NCBI GenBank assembly: GCA_021791455.1 | Contig: JAJYWM010000113.1 | Coordinates: 1 to 27,158, forward strand | DNA: 27,158 nt | Reading direction: 5' to 3' | Source: a bacterium | Lineage (GTDB): Bacteria > Chloroflexota > Dormibacteria > UBA8260 > Bog-877 | Shown here: positions 8,202 through 15,386 of the stretch, piece by piece | Layout: each line of letters begins with the position of its first letter | How positions within the stretch are numbered: position 1 is the stretch's first letter | Notes under the pieces: model-generated | The model's input: only the letters and a program-made list of their open reading frames with translations | The model's database searches: none | Told to the model about the DNA's origin: nothing | Made by a program: the position numbers and the translations under genes

Positions 8202-9224
8202 ATGGCCGTTGTTGACACCGAGCCCACCAAGCTGGCGGTGGGATCGGAGATCGCTGTGCTGGCGGACGACCTGCGCAAGTCGTACCGCGAGGTGGAGGCG
8301 GTCAAGGGCGTCAACTTCAAGGTCTCTGCCGGCGAAACTTTTGGTTTTCTGGGGCCGAACGGGGCGGGAAAGTCAACCACCATCTCGATGCTGTGCACCA
8401 TCATCCACCCCACGTCGGGGGTCGCTCGGGTGGCTGGATTCGACGTCGTCAGGGATCAGGCTCAGGTGCGCCGACATATTGGTCTCGTGTTCCAGGACAC
8501 GACTCTGGACGACTATCTCACCGCTTCCGAAAACCTCAGCTTCCATGCGGAGCTGTACGGAGTGCCGAAGGGGCAGGTCCGGACCCGCCTGCAGCAGGTC
8601 ATGGAGATGGTCGGCCTCTGGGACCGGCGCGACAGCTTGGTGCGGACCTTCTCCGGTGGCATGAAGCGGCGTTTGGAGATAGCGAGAGGTCTGCTCCATT
8701 CGCCGAGGGTGCTCTTTTTGGATGAGCCCACCGTCGGTCTTGACCCCCAGACTCGCTCCCACATTTGGGGCTACATCACCGAGCTGAAGAAGCGGGAGAA
8801 CGTCACGATCTTTCTCACCACCCACTACATGGACGAGGCCGAGTACTGCGATCGAATCGCCATCATCGACAACGGGGTGATAGTTGCCAGCGATACCCCG
8901 GAGGCGCTCAAGGCCAGTGTGGGGCAGGACCGGGTCGAGCTTCACACCGCCGATGATCAGGCGACCATCGCCAATCTCTCGATGAAGTTCGGGTTGGAGG
9001 CCAAGCTGAGCGAGGGCTCGGTGGCCTTTTTCGTTGATCAGGGAGAGGAGTTCGTCCCCAGGTTGTTCTCGGAACTGGGGGTGAAGATCCAATCCGTCCG
9101 GGTCGCCAGGCCCACCCTGGATGACGTCTTCATGAACTACACAGGACGGACCATTCGCGACGCGGAGGTCACGGGCTCCGAGAAGATGCGCCAGAATCCG
9201 TTCGTGCGCGCTAGGGGCCGCTAG
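8202..9224 (+). CDS. ABC transporter ATP-binding protein, DrrA-like
   Basis: ATPase of a two-gene ABC-2 exporter of the drug-resistance (daunorubicin) type. Walker A GPNGAGKS is at 51-58, Q-loop Gln98, signature SGGMK at 151-155, Walker B with Asp174-Glu175, and H-loop His208 in TTHYMDEAEYCD. A C-terminal extension of about 130 residues (210-340) is typical of DrrA. ATG at 8202 gives 340 residues; a GTG at 8184 with AGGAG four bases upstream is a credible alternative adding six residues. The permease gene starts one base after its stop, so the two subunits are translated together. Substrate is unknown; lipids, antibiotics and peptides are all handled by relatives. Confidence 0.95.
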   Translation: MAVVDTEPTKLAVGSEIAVLADDLRKSYREVEAVKGVNFKVSAGETFGFLGPNGAGKSTTISMLCTIIHPTSGVARVAGFDVVRDQAQVRRHIGLVFQDTTLDDYLTASENLSFHAELYGVPKGQVRTRLQQVMEMVGLWDRRDSLVRTFSGGMKRRLEIARGLLHSPRVLFLDEPTVGLDPQTRSHIWGYITELKKRENVTIFLTTHYMDEAEYCDRIAIIDNGVIVASDTPEALKASVGQDRVELHTADDQATIANLSMKFGLEAKLSEGSVAFFVDQGEEFVPRLFSELGVKIQSVRVARPTLDDVFMNYTGRTIRDAEVTGSEKMRQNPFVRARGR

Positions 9225-9225
9225 C

Positions 9226-10098
9226 TTGGCCGCCACCACTCAGAACACCATTCCCGCGTTTGTCCCCGTACGGGTGGCCGGGAACGGCGTGGCCGACGAC
9301 CTGCGCGCCATCCTGGTGGTGTGGAAGAGAGAGCTTATCCGGTTCATCCGCAACCGACTGAGAATTCTGACCTCTCTGGCGCAACCGGTCCTGTTCCTCT
9401 ACATCCTCGGCACGGGCCTCTCACCTTTGATCAGCCAGACCGCGCATTTCAACTTCCGCACCTTCATGTTTCCGGGGGTGCTGGGCATGACGATCCTCTT
9501 CACCTCCATCTTCTCCGCGATGTCGATCGTTTGGGATCGTGAGTTCGGTTTCCTGCGGGAGATGATGGTGGCGCCGGTCCACCGCTGGACTCTGGTCTTG
9601 GGCAAGTGTCTCGGCGGGGCCACGGTGGCCAGCATCCAGGGCGCCATAATCCTGGCCCTGGCTGGCACCGTCGGGGTACCCTACAGCCCGGTCATGGTCC
9701 TCACCCTGCTCGGTGAGATGATGCTGACGGCCTTTGCCCTCACCGCCTTCGGAGTCATGATCGCGGCCCGGATCTCCCAGGTGGAGTCCTTCCAGATGGT
9801 CACCCAGTTCTTCGTTCTCCCCATGTTCTTCCTCTCGGGCGCGATCTTCCCCCTCAGTGACCTGCCGGCATGGCTTGGGGTGCTCAGCAAGATCGATCCC
9901 CTCTCCTACGCGGTGGCCCCGTTCCGCGAGGCGGTATTCAGCCAGATCCATCTGCCTGCGGCCCTGACCAAGACCCTGAATCCCGGCATCGCGTGGGGTG
10001 CCTGGCAGCTTCCGGTCTGGTTTGAGATTGCCATGATCATGGTCGCCGCCCTGGCCATGGTGGGGGCGGCGATACGTCAGTTCTCCCGCACTGACTAG
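9226..10098 (+). CDS. ABC-2 type permease, DrrB-like
   Basis: Membrane partner of the preceding ATPase, 290 residues. Six hydrophobic segments are visible at about 48-66, 80-102, 126-148, 155-182, 192-210 and 263-283. The ABC-2 signature region DREFGFLREMMVAPV (about 104-118) follows the second segment and is the usual coupling-loop motif of DrrB proteins; PLSYAVAPFREAVF near 228-238 is also characteristic. The start is a TTG one base after the ATPase stop, which implies translational coupling. Together the two genes should encode a homodimeric or heterotetrameric exporter in the cytoplasmic membrane. Confidence 0.94.
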   Translation: MAATTQNTIPAFVPVRVAGNGVADDLRAILVVWKRELIRFIRNRLRILTSLAQPVLFLYILGTGLSPLISQTAHFNFRTFMFPGVLGMTILFTSIFSAMSIVWDREFGFLREMMVAPVHRWTLVLGKCLGGATVASIQGAIILALAGTVGVPYSPVMVLTLLGEMMLTAFALTAFGVMIAARISQVESFQMVTQFFVLPMFFLSGAIFPLSDLPAWLGVLSKIDPLSYAVAPFREAVFSQIHLPAALTKTLNPGIAWGAWQLPVWFEIAMIMVAALAMVGAAIRQFSRTD

Positions 10099-10112
10099 CG
10101 GCTTCTCCCACC

Positions 10113-10127
10113 TAATATGGGGGTGTG
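10113..10127 (+). promoter_or_regulatory. Leaderless-type -10 element before the HD gene
   Basis: TAATAT (10113-10118) lies 6 bases before the GTG start at 10125, so transcription would begin at or next to the start codon. No ribosome-binding site is needed for such an mRNA, though the run of G before the GTG is compatible with weak pairing. No good -35 is seen. Confidence 0.3.
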
Positions 10128-11525
10128 GACGGCGGTTCGGAGAGAGTTTTCGAGGCGGTCAATCTCTTGGCCGATCCAATCTACCGGTACTGCCAGATCA
10201 CCAAGCAGCTGGGTGACGGGGCGAGCTCGGAGCAGGCTCTTCTCGACCACGAATGGCTGCAGCGGCAGCGCAGGATCCACCAGCTGCAGTCGGCGTGGTG
10301 GGTCTTTCACACGGCCGAGCACTCCCGCTTCCAGCACGCGGTCGGGGCGATGCATCTCAGCGGCATGTTCACCGAGCACCTCTACCCCAGCCTGCAGGAG
10401 AGCTTTCCCGACCTGCCATCGCGGGCACTGGTGGTCGAGACGATGCGTGTCGCGGGCTTGCTGCACGATGTTGGGCACGGGCCCTTCGGGCACTTCTTCG
10501 ACACCCAGGTTTTGGCCCAGCACGGCTTGGACCATGAGGACGTCGGCAGGGCCCTGGTGCTGGGCCCACTCCAGGATCTGATCGCTTCGCTGGGGCGGAG
10601 CCCTTCCGGCGACTTCGCCGATGGCGAGTGGGTCGACCCGCGCTGGGTGGCCTTCGTGATGGCGCCCGCGCCGCTGGCCGGCTTCAGCCCGCCCGCCTGG
10701 CTCTCAGCCCTCAAGCCCATTCTCTGCGGGGCGGTCAGCACCGACAACATGGACTACGTCCCCCGTGATGCCTACATGTGCGGTGTCGCGGTCGGCCCGG
10801 TGGCCCTCGCTCGCTTGCGCCACTACCTCTTCATCAAGGACGGTGCCCTGGTGCTGCATCAGCACGGCGCGTCCGCCCTTGAGGTCTTCCTGTCAGCTCG
10901 CCTCTACATGTACAACCACGTCTACTTCCATCGCACGGTGCGCCGCATCGACCTGCACCTGCGCCCCATATTCGCGCGCACCTGTGCCGGCCTGATGCCG
11001 GCCGGCAGCCCGCTTGACCACCTCGACCGTTATCTGCGGCTGACCGACTGGTCCTTGATGGCGGAGGTGGAGCGCTTGCAGCTGGCGCCGCGCGACTCGG
11101 AGGAGGCGGCGCTGGGGCGTGATTGGCTGGCCGTCACCGGGCGGCGCCTGCCCCTCAGGTTGGTCTTCGAGGCCTTTCACGAGATGAACCTCCCCGAGCT
11201 CAGGCCCCAGCTCGGCGACCGGACCCTGGTCGAGGCGCGGATCCGCGAGGAGCTGCCCTCCCATTGGGCCAGGGTCAACCTGGAGGTCGACCTCGCCAGC
11301 ACCGCACCGAGACCCGAGAACCCCGCCCGGGACGGCCAGCAGCTGAGCATCTACGACCCCATCTCTGGTCGCGTCGAGGTGGAGGCGGCCCCCCGCCTGC
11401 TGGCCCGCCTGCTGCCCGTGCGCACGGTCTGGTTGCGGGTCTACAGCGACAACGACGAGGCTGCGGTTGCGATCCGCGATGCGGCTCGCGCGGCCGTCAG
11501 TGACCTGCTGGGCGACCGCGGCTGA
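10125..11525 (+). CDS. HD-domain phosphohydrolase, SAMHD1/dGTPase-like
   Basis: A 466-residue metal-dependent phosphohydrolase of the HD superfamily. The metal-binding H...HD...D pattern is visible: His71 in RFQHAVGAMHL, His114-Asp115 in LLHDVGHGPFGHFFD, and Asp210 in DNMDYVPRDAYMCG. The DYVPRD motif and the N-terminal DPIYRYCQIT segment resemble the SAMHD1/YdhJ group, whose characterised members hydrolyse dNTPs to nucleosides and triphosphate. The C-terminal half (about 300-466) is less conserved. It starts 26 bases after the exporter permease but may have its own promoter. It converges on Mrp. dNTP hydrolysis is likely but not demonstrable from sequence, and other nucleotide substrates are possible. 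Confidence 0.9.
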   Translation: MDGGSERVFEAVNLLADPIYRYCQITKQLGDGASSEQALLDHEWLQRQRRIHQLQSAWWVFHTAEHSRFQHAVGAMHLSGMFTEHLYPSLQESFPDLPSRALVVETMRVAGLLHDVGHGPFGHFFDTQVLAQHGLDHEDVGRALVLGPLQDLIASLGRSPSGDFADGEWVDPRWVAFVMAPAPLAGFSPPAWLSALKPILCGAVSTDNMDYVPRDAYMCGVAVGPVALARLRHYLFIKDGALVLHQHGASALEVFLSARLYMYNHVYFHRTVRRIDLHLRPIFARTCAGLMPAGSPLDHLDRYLRLTDWSLMAEVERLQLAPRDSEEAALGRDWLAVTGRRLPLRLVFEAFHEMNLPELRPQLGDRTLVEARIREELPSHWARVNLEVDLASTAPRPENPARDGQQLSIYDPISGRVEVEAAPRLLARLLPVRTVWLRVYSDNDEAAVAIRDAARAAVSDLLGDRG

Positions 11526-11527
11526 GG

Positions 11528-11558
11528 GCGGTCGCAGATCCCCGGGCTCGGATACCGC
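11528..11558. terminator. Candidate bidirectional terminator between convergent genes
   Basis: GCGGT (11528-11532) pairs with ACCGC (11554-11558), with an inner ATCC/GGAT stem (11538-11541 with 11550-11553). The hairpin fills the 33-base gap between the stops of the HD gene and Mrp. There is no T-tract on either strand. Confidence 0.35.
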
Positions 11559-12662
11559 TCATCCGACCCGGACCCGCGGTCCGGCCGGCATCTCCGGTGC
11601 GGCAGCGTGCTCAAAGTTAACCTGGCTGATCTGCCCTGCCAGGTTGGCCGCCACCTCCTCGAAGATCCTGGCCTGCGCGGACTCGGGCTGGGCGAGGACC
11701 AGAGGCAGGCCGTCGCCCCCGCCTTGGCGCACCACGGTGTCAAGCGGGATCTCGCCCAGAAACGGCAGGCCCCGTGACGCCGCCAGCTGGCGGCCGCCGC
11801 CGCGACCGAAGACATCGGTCACCTCACCACAGTGGGGGCAGGCGAAGCCACTCATGTTCTCGACCACTCCGAGGATGGGAACCCTCAACTGCTCGAACAT
11901 GGCGATGCCGCGCCCGACGTCGGCCAGGGCCACATCCTGGGGGGTGGTCACAATCACAGCACCGGTCAGGGGAATGGACTGGGCCAGGGTGAGCTGGACG
12001 TCACCGGTTCCCGGGGGTAGGTCGCAGACCAGATAGTCCAGTTCTCCCCAGTTCACCTCGAACAGGAACTGCCGCAGGGCCCCCGCCAGCATCGGCCCCC
12101 TCCAGATGACAGGTTTGTCGGGGTCGATGATGGTCCCGATCGAGACCACCTCCAGGCCGTTCTTGTGGAGGGGAACCATGCGCCCGTCTTGGGCCGATGG
12201 GCGTTCACTGAGCCCGAGCATTATGGGCACGTTCGGTCCATAGATGTCGGCATCCAGCAGCCCGACCCTGGCGCCGGTTCGGAGCAGCGAGAAGGCCAGG
12301 TTGACGGCCACGGTGGTCTTGCCCACACCACCCTTCCCGGCCGACACGGCGATGATGTTGCGCACCCCCGGTATCTCCTGGCGGCCGGTTACCCCCTTGG
12401 TGCGGGAGACGTCGGAGTCCCATTCGAGCTCGACGCGCTCGACACCGTCCACCCGACCGACGACCGCCTGCCGGATCTCTGCTTCGATCCGATCCTTGAG
12501 TGGACAGGCAGGGGTGGTCAGGACCACCCGCAGCCGGAGGCAGGGTCCGTCCAGACGGAGATTCTTCAGCATGCCAAGCTGCATCATGGGCCGATGCAAC
12601 TCGGGATCCTGGACCTTGGCCAGGGCGTCCTCGGCTGCAGCCAATCGCTTGCGGTCGTTCAC
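11559..12662 (-). CDS. mrp: Mrp/NBP35-type Fe-S cluster carrier ATPase
   Basis: Cytoplasmic P-loop NTPase that carries and delivers Fe-S clusters (ApbC/Mrp/Nbp35 family), 367 residues. The N-terminal MIP18/DUF59 domain (about 5-85) keeps its conserved TTPACPLKD with Cys53. The ATPase domain has the deviant Walker A GKGGVGKTT (109-117), LLDADIYGPN (135-144) and DLPPGTGD. The cluster-binding CxxC is Cys275-Cys278 in GFACPHCGE. The start is GTG at 12662 with AGGAG about 10 bases upstream. It is transcribed divergently from a Fur-family regulator, with a 98-bp gap, suggesting iron-linked control. Confidence 0.95.
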   Translation of the reverse strand: MNDRKRLAAAEDALAKVQDPELHRPMMQLGMLKNLRLDGPCLRLRVVLTTPACPLKDRIEAEIRQAVVGRVDGVERVELEWDSDVSRTKGVTGRQEIPGVRNIIAVSAGKGGVGKTTVAVNLAFSLLRTGARVGLLDADIYGPNVPIMLGLSERPSAQDGRMVPLHKNGLEVVSIGTIIDPDKPVIWRGPMLAGALRQFLFEVNWGELDYLVCDLPPGTGDVQLTLAQSIPLTGAVIVTTPQDVALADVGRGIAMFEQLRVPILGVVENMSGFACPHCGEVTDVFGRGGGRQLAASRGLPFLGEIPLDTVVRQGGGDGLPLVLAQPESAQARIFEEVAANLAGQISQVNFEHAAAPEMPAGPRVRVG

Positions 12663-12682
12663 TGGCGGCCCACTCCTGTCCG

Positions 12683-12688
12683 ATCATA
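12683..12688 (-). promoter_or_regulatory. Possible -10 element for mrp
   Basis: TATGAT on the minus strand (12688-12683) matches the -10 consensus 5/6 and lies about 20 bases before the GTG start of mrp. No clear -35 was found 16-18 bp upstream. Confidence 0.3.
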
Positions 12689-12721
12689 ACCCAGGGCATG
12701 CGGGGACTAGGGCACCGCGCG

Positions 12722-12750
12722 TTGTTGCAATTGGCGCCAACAGCTATCAT
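12722..12750 (+). promoter_or_regulatory. Leaderless-type promoter of the second Fur gene with central palindrome
   Basis: TTGTTG (12722-12727), 17 bp, TATCAT (12745-12750) lies 10 bases before the ATG at 12761, which would place the transcription start within a few bases of the start codon. The spacer contains the perfect palindrome TTGGCGCCAA (12731-12740), well placed for a repressor. The -35 is weak (3/6) and the -10 is good (5/6). Confidence 0.4.
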
Positions 12751-12760
12751 CGAGTTGGAG

Positions 12761-13195
12761 ATGGACGGGCTTGAGGCGTTGCGGGAACGGGGAAAGCGGC
12801 TGACTCCGCAGCGCCGGCTGGTCTTCAGCGCCCTCCTGGAGAGTCCCGGGCACGCCACTGCCGATGAGCTCTGCGCCAGCATCAGCCACAAGGTCCCAGG
12901 CTTCCAGAGGACCACCGTCTACCGCACGCTGGACCTGCTGGTCGAGATGGGGTTGGCGCGCCGCGTTCAGCTCGGGCACATCAATGCCTACGAGCCGGTT
13001 CAGGTGGGGAACGAGTCGCACCAGCACCTCCTGTGCGACCGCTGTGGAGCGACCTACGATGTCAGCGCACCGGAGGTGCCGCAGTGGGTGGCGCGCTCCT
13101 CGGAGAAGATCCACTTCCACGTGGACCGTGTCGACCTGGTCGGACACGGCACCTGCGCCGCATGTCAGCACGGTCCGGCTTCGGATCCCGTCTGA
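12761..13195 (+). CDS. Fur-family transcriptional regulator
   Basis: A 144-residue iron, zinc or peroxide-type metalloregulator. The winged helix runs from RLTPQRRLVFSALL to TTVYRTLDLLVEMGLARRV. The dimerisation domain shows HQHLLCDRCG (Cys92, Cys95) and TCAAC (Cys132, Cys135), the usual structural zinc pairs, plus HFHVDRVDLVGHG with regulatory-site histidines. ATG at 12761 is chosen because the conserved fold begins immediately; the open frame upstream is shadow of mrp. It faces mrp across a shared promoter region and its 3' end overlaps the convergent MarR gene by 31 bases. It is a distinct paralogue of the catalase-linked regulator at 2321-2806. Zur, Fur and PerR cannot be separated by eye. 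Confidence 0.92.
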   Translation: MDGLEALRERGKRLTPQRRLVFSALLESPGHATADELCASISHKVPGFQRTTVYRTLDLLVEMGLARRVQLGHINAYEPVQVGNESHQHLLCDRCGATYDVSAPEVPQWVARSSEKIHFHVDRVDLVGHGTCAACQHGPASDPV

Positions 13196-13737
13196 GGATC
13201 ATCCGCCGGTTGCCAGCTGAGCCCGCCACGGTCCTCCCCCAGAGCGAACTCCAGCCGCTCCAGAAGCATCCGCAGCGCGGCCGCCCGCTCTTCTCCGAGC
13301 TCCTCAATCAGAGCCCGCTGCTGGGCCCTGGCCCGCTGGTCCAGGCGGATCGCCAGCTCCGTCCCGGCCGGGGTGGGGAAGACCTCCCTGGCCCGCACGT
13401 CTGAGCGGGAGCCCCTGATCTCCAAGAGCCCCAGGCGCTCAAGAGCCAGGGCGAGCCGTCGGCCATTCATTGGATCCGTGCCCAATGCCCTTGCCAACGC
13501 CCTCATGGGGACCCCTGGATTCTGCTGGGCGGCTCTGAGCGCGGCCGCCTGGGGCGCCGACAGCCCCAGGTCGGCGATGGATCGCTCCCAGTGAGCCCGC
13601 AGCCGGCGGTGCAGACGGCCGACCAGAAAGCCTATGCCCTGGCTCAGCTCAAGGCGGGCTTCGGAGTCCGAGCCGTCAGCCGCCATGGGGCGGGCCGCCA
13701 CTTCCGCGTCGCCCCCTCGGCTAGGCCCTGCCCGCAT
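13165..13737 (-). CDS. MarR-family transcriptional regulator (operon-terminal)
   Basis: A winged-helix regulator, 190 residues from the ATG at 13737, which lies inside the end of the upstream CMD-like gene (17-base overlap). An internal ATG at 13686 would give 173 residues and removes a Gly/Arg-rich leader not typical of the family. The helix-turn-helix spans about 58-125: LGLSAPQAAALRAA, then PMRALARALGTDPMNGRRLALALERLGL, then a wing with RSDVRAREVFPT. It is the last gene of the aldolase-CMD-MarR unit and plausibly autoregulates it through the inverted repeat at 14836-14851. Its 3' end overlaps the convergent Fur-family gene by 31 bases. Confidence 0.87.
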   Translation of the reverse strand: MRAGPSRGGDAEVAARPMAADGSDSEARLELSQGIGFLVGRLHRRLRAHWERSIADLGLSAPQAAALRAAQQNPGVPMRALARALGTDPMNGRRLALALERLGLLEIRGSRSDVRAREVFPTPAGTELAIRLDQRARAQQRALIEELGEERAAALRMLLERLEFALGEDRGGLSWQPADDPQTGSEAGPC

Positions 13738-14128
13738 TGGCCCCGTTCGTGTCCATCAGCTCGCCCAGGATCGCCACACCGAGCGAGTAGGCGGGCATTC
13801 CCCCCGTGATGAGCGCCAGCTCCACCACCCCCATCAGCTCCCGCAAGGTGGCGCCGGCAAGCAAGGCGGAGCGAGCGTGGAGTCGCGCCGGCCCTCCCTG
13901 GCCCAGCGCGAGCAGCTGGGCGAACTGCACCGTCTGGCCGACCTTGCGCCCAAGGGGGTTATTCATTATGAGGGCCCGGCGCATGGCCTCGATGGAGGTC
14001 ACCGCATCGGCTCGTTCCGTTGCCTCGGCCAGCTGGAGCCGACGCTCAATGGCGTCGGGCACCGACCCCGTCAACTCCCGGTAGGAGTTCCTGATGGTCT
14101 CCCAGCCGCCGCCCGTTTCCTGCGCCAT
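13721..14128 (-). CDS. Carboxymuconolactone decarboxylase (CMD/AhpD-fold) family protein, cysteine-less
   Basis: A 135-residue all-helical CMD-fold protein. The core stretch around LHARSALLAGATLRELM followed by ALITGGMPAYSLGVAILGEL matches the family. In AhpD-type members the active site is C-x-x-C-x-x-H; here the segment reads LGQGGPARLH, so His is kept but both cysteines are absent, ruling out thiol peroxidase chemistry. Members without cysteines include decarboxylases and lactonase-type enzymes. The ATG at 14128 shares one base with the aldolase stop (TGATG), showing tight translational coupling. The longer open frame upstream is shadow of the aldolase. Function is probably linked to the aldolase product, but the reaction is unknown. 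Confidence 0.85.
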   Translation of the reverse strand: MAQETGGGWETIRNSYRELTGSVPDAIERRLQLAEATERADAVTSIEAMRRALIMNNPLGRKVGQTVQFAQLLALGQGGPARLHARSALLAGATLRELMGVVELALITGGMPAYSLGVAILGELMDTNGANAGRA

Positions 14129-14790
14129 CAGCGAACCCTCGCCATCGCCCGGCGAACCTCGTCCAGTGCCCCCGGCGGGAAGTCCTGAGCACCGCCCAGG
14201 TCCTCTGCAGCCAACTCCGCCTGGGCCGCTTCCTCGAGCACCGTCACCAGAGCGGCGGCCGCCTGGGGGCTCGCTGCGAAAGCCAGGACGCCGTGGTTGC
14301 CGAGCAGCACCGCCTGGGTGCCCGGGTGCTGGCGGATCGCCTCGATGATGCCTCCAACCGACCGCTCCGAGCCCCTGGGGGCCCAAGGGACGACCGGCAC
14401 CGGGACCGCCTGCCCGAACCGCAGCAGGGCCTCATAACGGCAGGGGAGGACCCGGTTGGCCATGGCGAACGCCAGCAGGTTGGGGGAGTGGGTGTGGATG
14501 ATCCCGCCGACGTCGTCGCGGGCGCGGTACACCTCTGCGTGCATCGCCACGATCTCGGCGTTGGTTGGGTCCAGATCGCCGCTTTGGACCCGGCCATCGA
14601 GGTGGACTCGGGCCATGCGCTCTGGGGTCAGGTCCCGCACCATGCCGTCCACCGTCAGAAGCATCTCTTCCGGCGCCACTCGCACCGAGAGGTTGGCATG
14701 CCCGGTGTGGGACATTACCTGGTTGCGAAAGAGGGCCTGGGCGGCCTCCACGACCGCGATGCGCATGGCCTGCTCGGAAACATCACTCAT
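14128..14790 (-). CDS. Class II aldolase/adducin family protein
   Basis: Zinc-dependent sugar-phosphate aldolase or epimerase/decarboxylase of the FucA/AraD/adducin family, 220 residues. Zinc ligands, numbered with one extra residue from the upstream TTG, are His100 and His102 in IIHTHSPN and His167 in LLGNHGVL. The catalytic acid Glu80 lies in TNAEIVAMHAEVY, corresponding to FucA Glu73. The phosphate/substrate loop GHANLSVR is intact except that the usual Ser-Gly is His-Ala-like. ATG at 14790 is chosen because GGAG lies 6 bases upstream; TTG at 14793 is less likely. It is the first gene of an operon with a cysteine-less CMD-like protein and a MarR regulator. Substrate cannot be fixed from sequence. 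Confidence 0.93.
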   Translation of the reverse strand: MSDVSEQAMRIAVVEAAQALFRNQVMSHTGHANLSVRVAPEEMLLTVDGMVRDLTPERMARVHLDGRVQSGDLDPTNAEIVAMHAEVYRARDDVGGIIHTHSPNLLAFAMANRVLPCRYEALLRFGQAVPVPVVPWAPRGSERSVGGIIEAIRQHPGTQAVLLGNHGVLAFAASPQAAAALVTVLEEAAQAELAAEDLGGAQDFPPGALDEVRRAMARVR

Positions 14791-14835
14791 CAAAATCTCC
14801 CTTGGGGGCGGACGCTCAGCCCCGGTGTTCAGCTG

Positions 14836-14856
14836 TGTAGCTATGCCTACATTATG
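14836..14856 (-). promoter_or_regulatory. Operator-like inverted repeat with -10-like element upstream of the aldolase operon
   Basis: TGTAGCTATGCCTACA (14836-14851) is an inverted repeat with TGTAG/CTACA arms and a 6-bp centre, 16 bp in all, a common MarR-operator size. Immediately upstream on the minus strand is CATAAT (14856-14851), a 5/6 match to a -10. A repressor bound here would cover the transcription start. The operon's own MarR gene is the natural candidate binder; this is inference. Confidence 0.45.
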
Positions 14857-15000
14857 CCATCAGGCGCCTCGGGGCGCGGTTCGAGTTCGGCGTTAGGCGA
14901 AATCCGCAGGCTGGTCCCCGGCATCTCCCCGAGTGGTTGTGGGGGCCTCCGAGACGTCGACGCTGGCCCGGCCCTTGGTAAACCTCCCCTCCGAGCGCGA

Positions 15001-15342
15001 TCAGTCGCGGAGCAGGTTCGCGAAATCGGTCTCGGCGACGGCCCTGGCCAGGTCTCGGCCTCCAAGGTCGATCTCCATTGCCGAGTCGTAGACGAAGCCG
15101 TAGACATCCTTGAACCCCGTCGGAGAAAAGCCCCGCATGAGCAGGCCCTCGCCCAGCTCGGGATCCAGCCGCAACTGTTGGCTGAGCTCGCGAGCGGCCA
15201 ACAGCAGCGCCTCCAATATCCTCACCTCGACCTTGAACTCCTCGATGAGGACCGGATCCCCCGCCTCCTCCTCAAGGCGGGCGAGGCGTCCACGCAGGTC
15301 CGCTATCTCCTCCAGATACTCAGCCTGCTCGCTGTCTTCCAT
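15001..15342 (-). CDS. Small acidic coiled-coil protein of unknown function
   Basis: A 113-residue protein I cannot assign to a family. Residues 1-55 are strongly charged with leucine heptads (EYLEEIADLRGRLARLEEE), predicting a coiled coil. The second half is mixed and contains GFSPTGFKDVYGFVYDSAME and an acidic C-terminus ending LLRD. No signal peptide or membrane segment is present. A good ribosome site (GGGAG, 5 bases before ATG) and normal amino acid mix support a real gene. It lies 44 bases after the membrane pyrophosphatase on the same strand, so the two are probably co-transcribed. Confidence 0.75.
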   Translation of the reverse strand: MEDSEQAEYLEEIADLRGRLARLEEEAGDPVLIEEFKVEVRILEALLLAARELSQQLRLDPELGEGLLMRGFSPTGFKDVYGFVYDSAMEIDLGGRDLARAVAETDFANLLRD

Positions 15343-15386
15343 CGGCTCTCCCGAGGGCGCAATCGGCCCAGGCGGACTTCCTCAGC

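Noticed and set aside
14847..15107. 86-codon frame overlapping the small coiled-coil gene
   Set aside because: Shadow of the 15001-15342 gene, which has the better ribosome site and protein-like composition.
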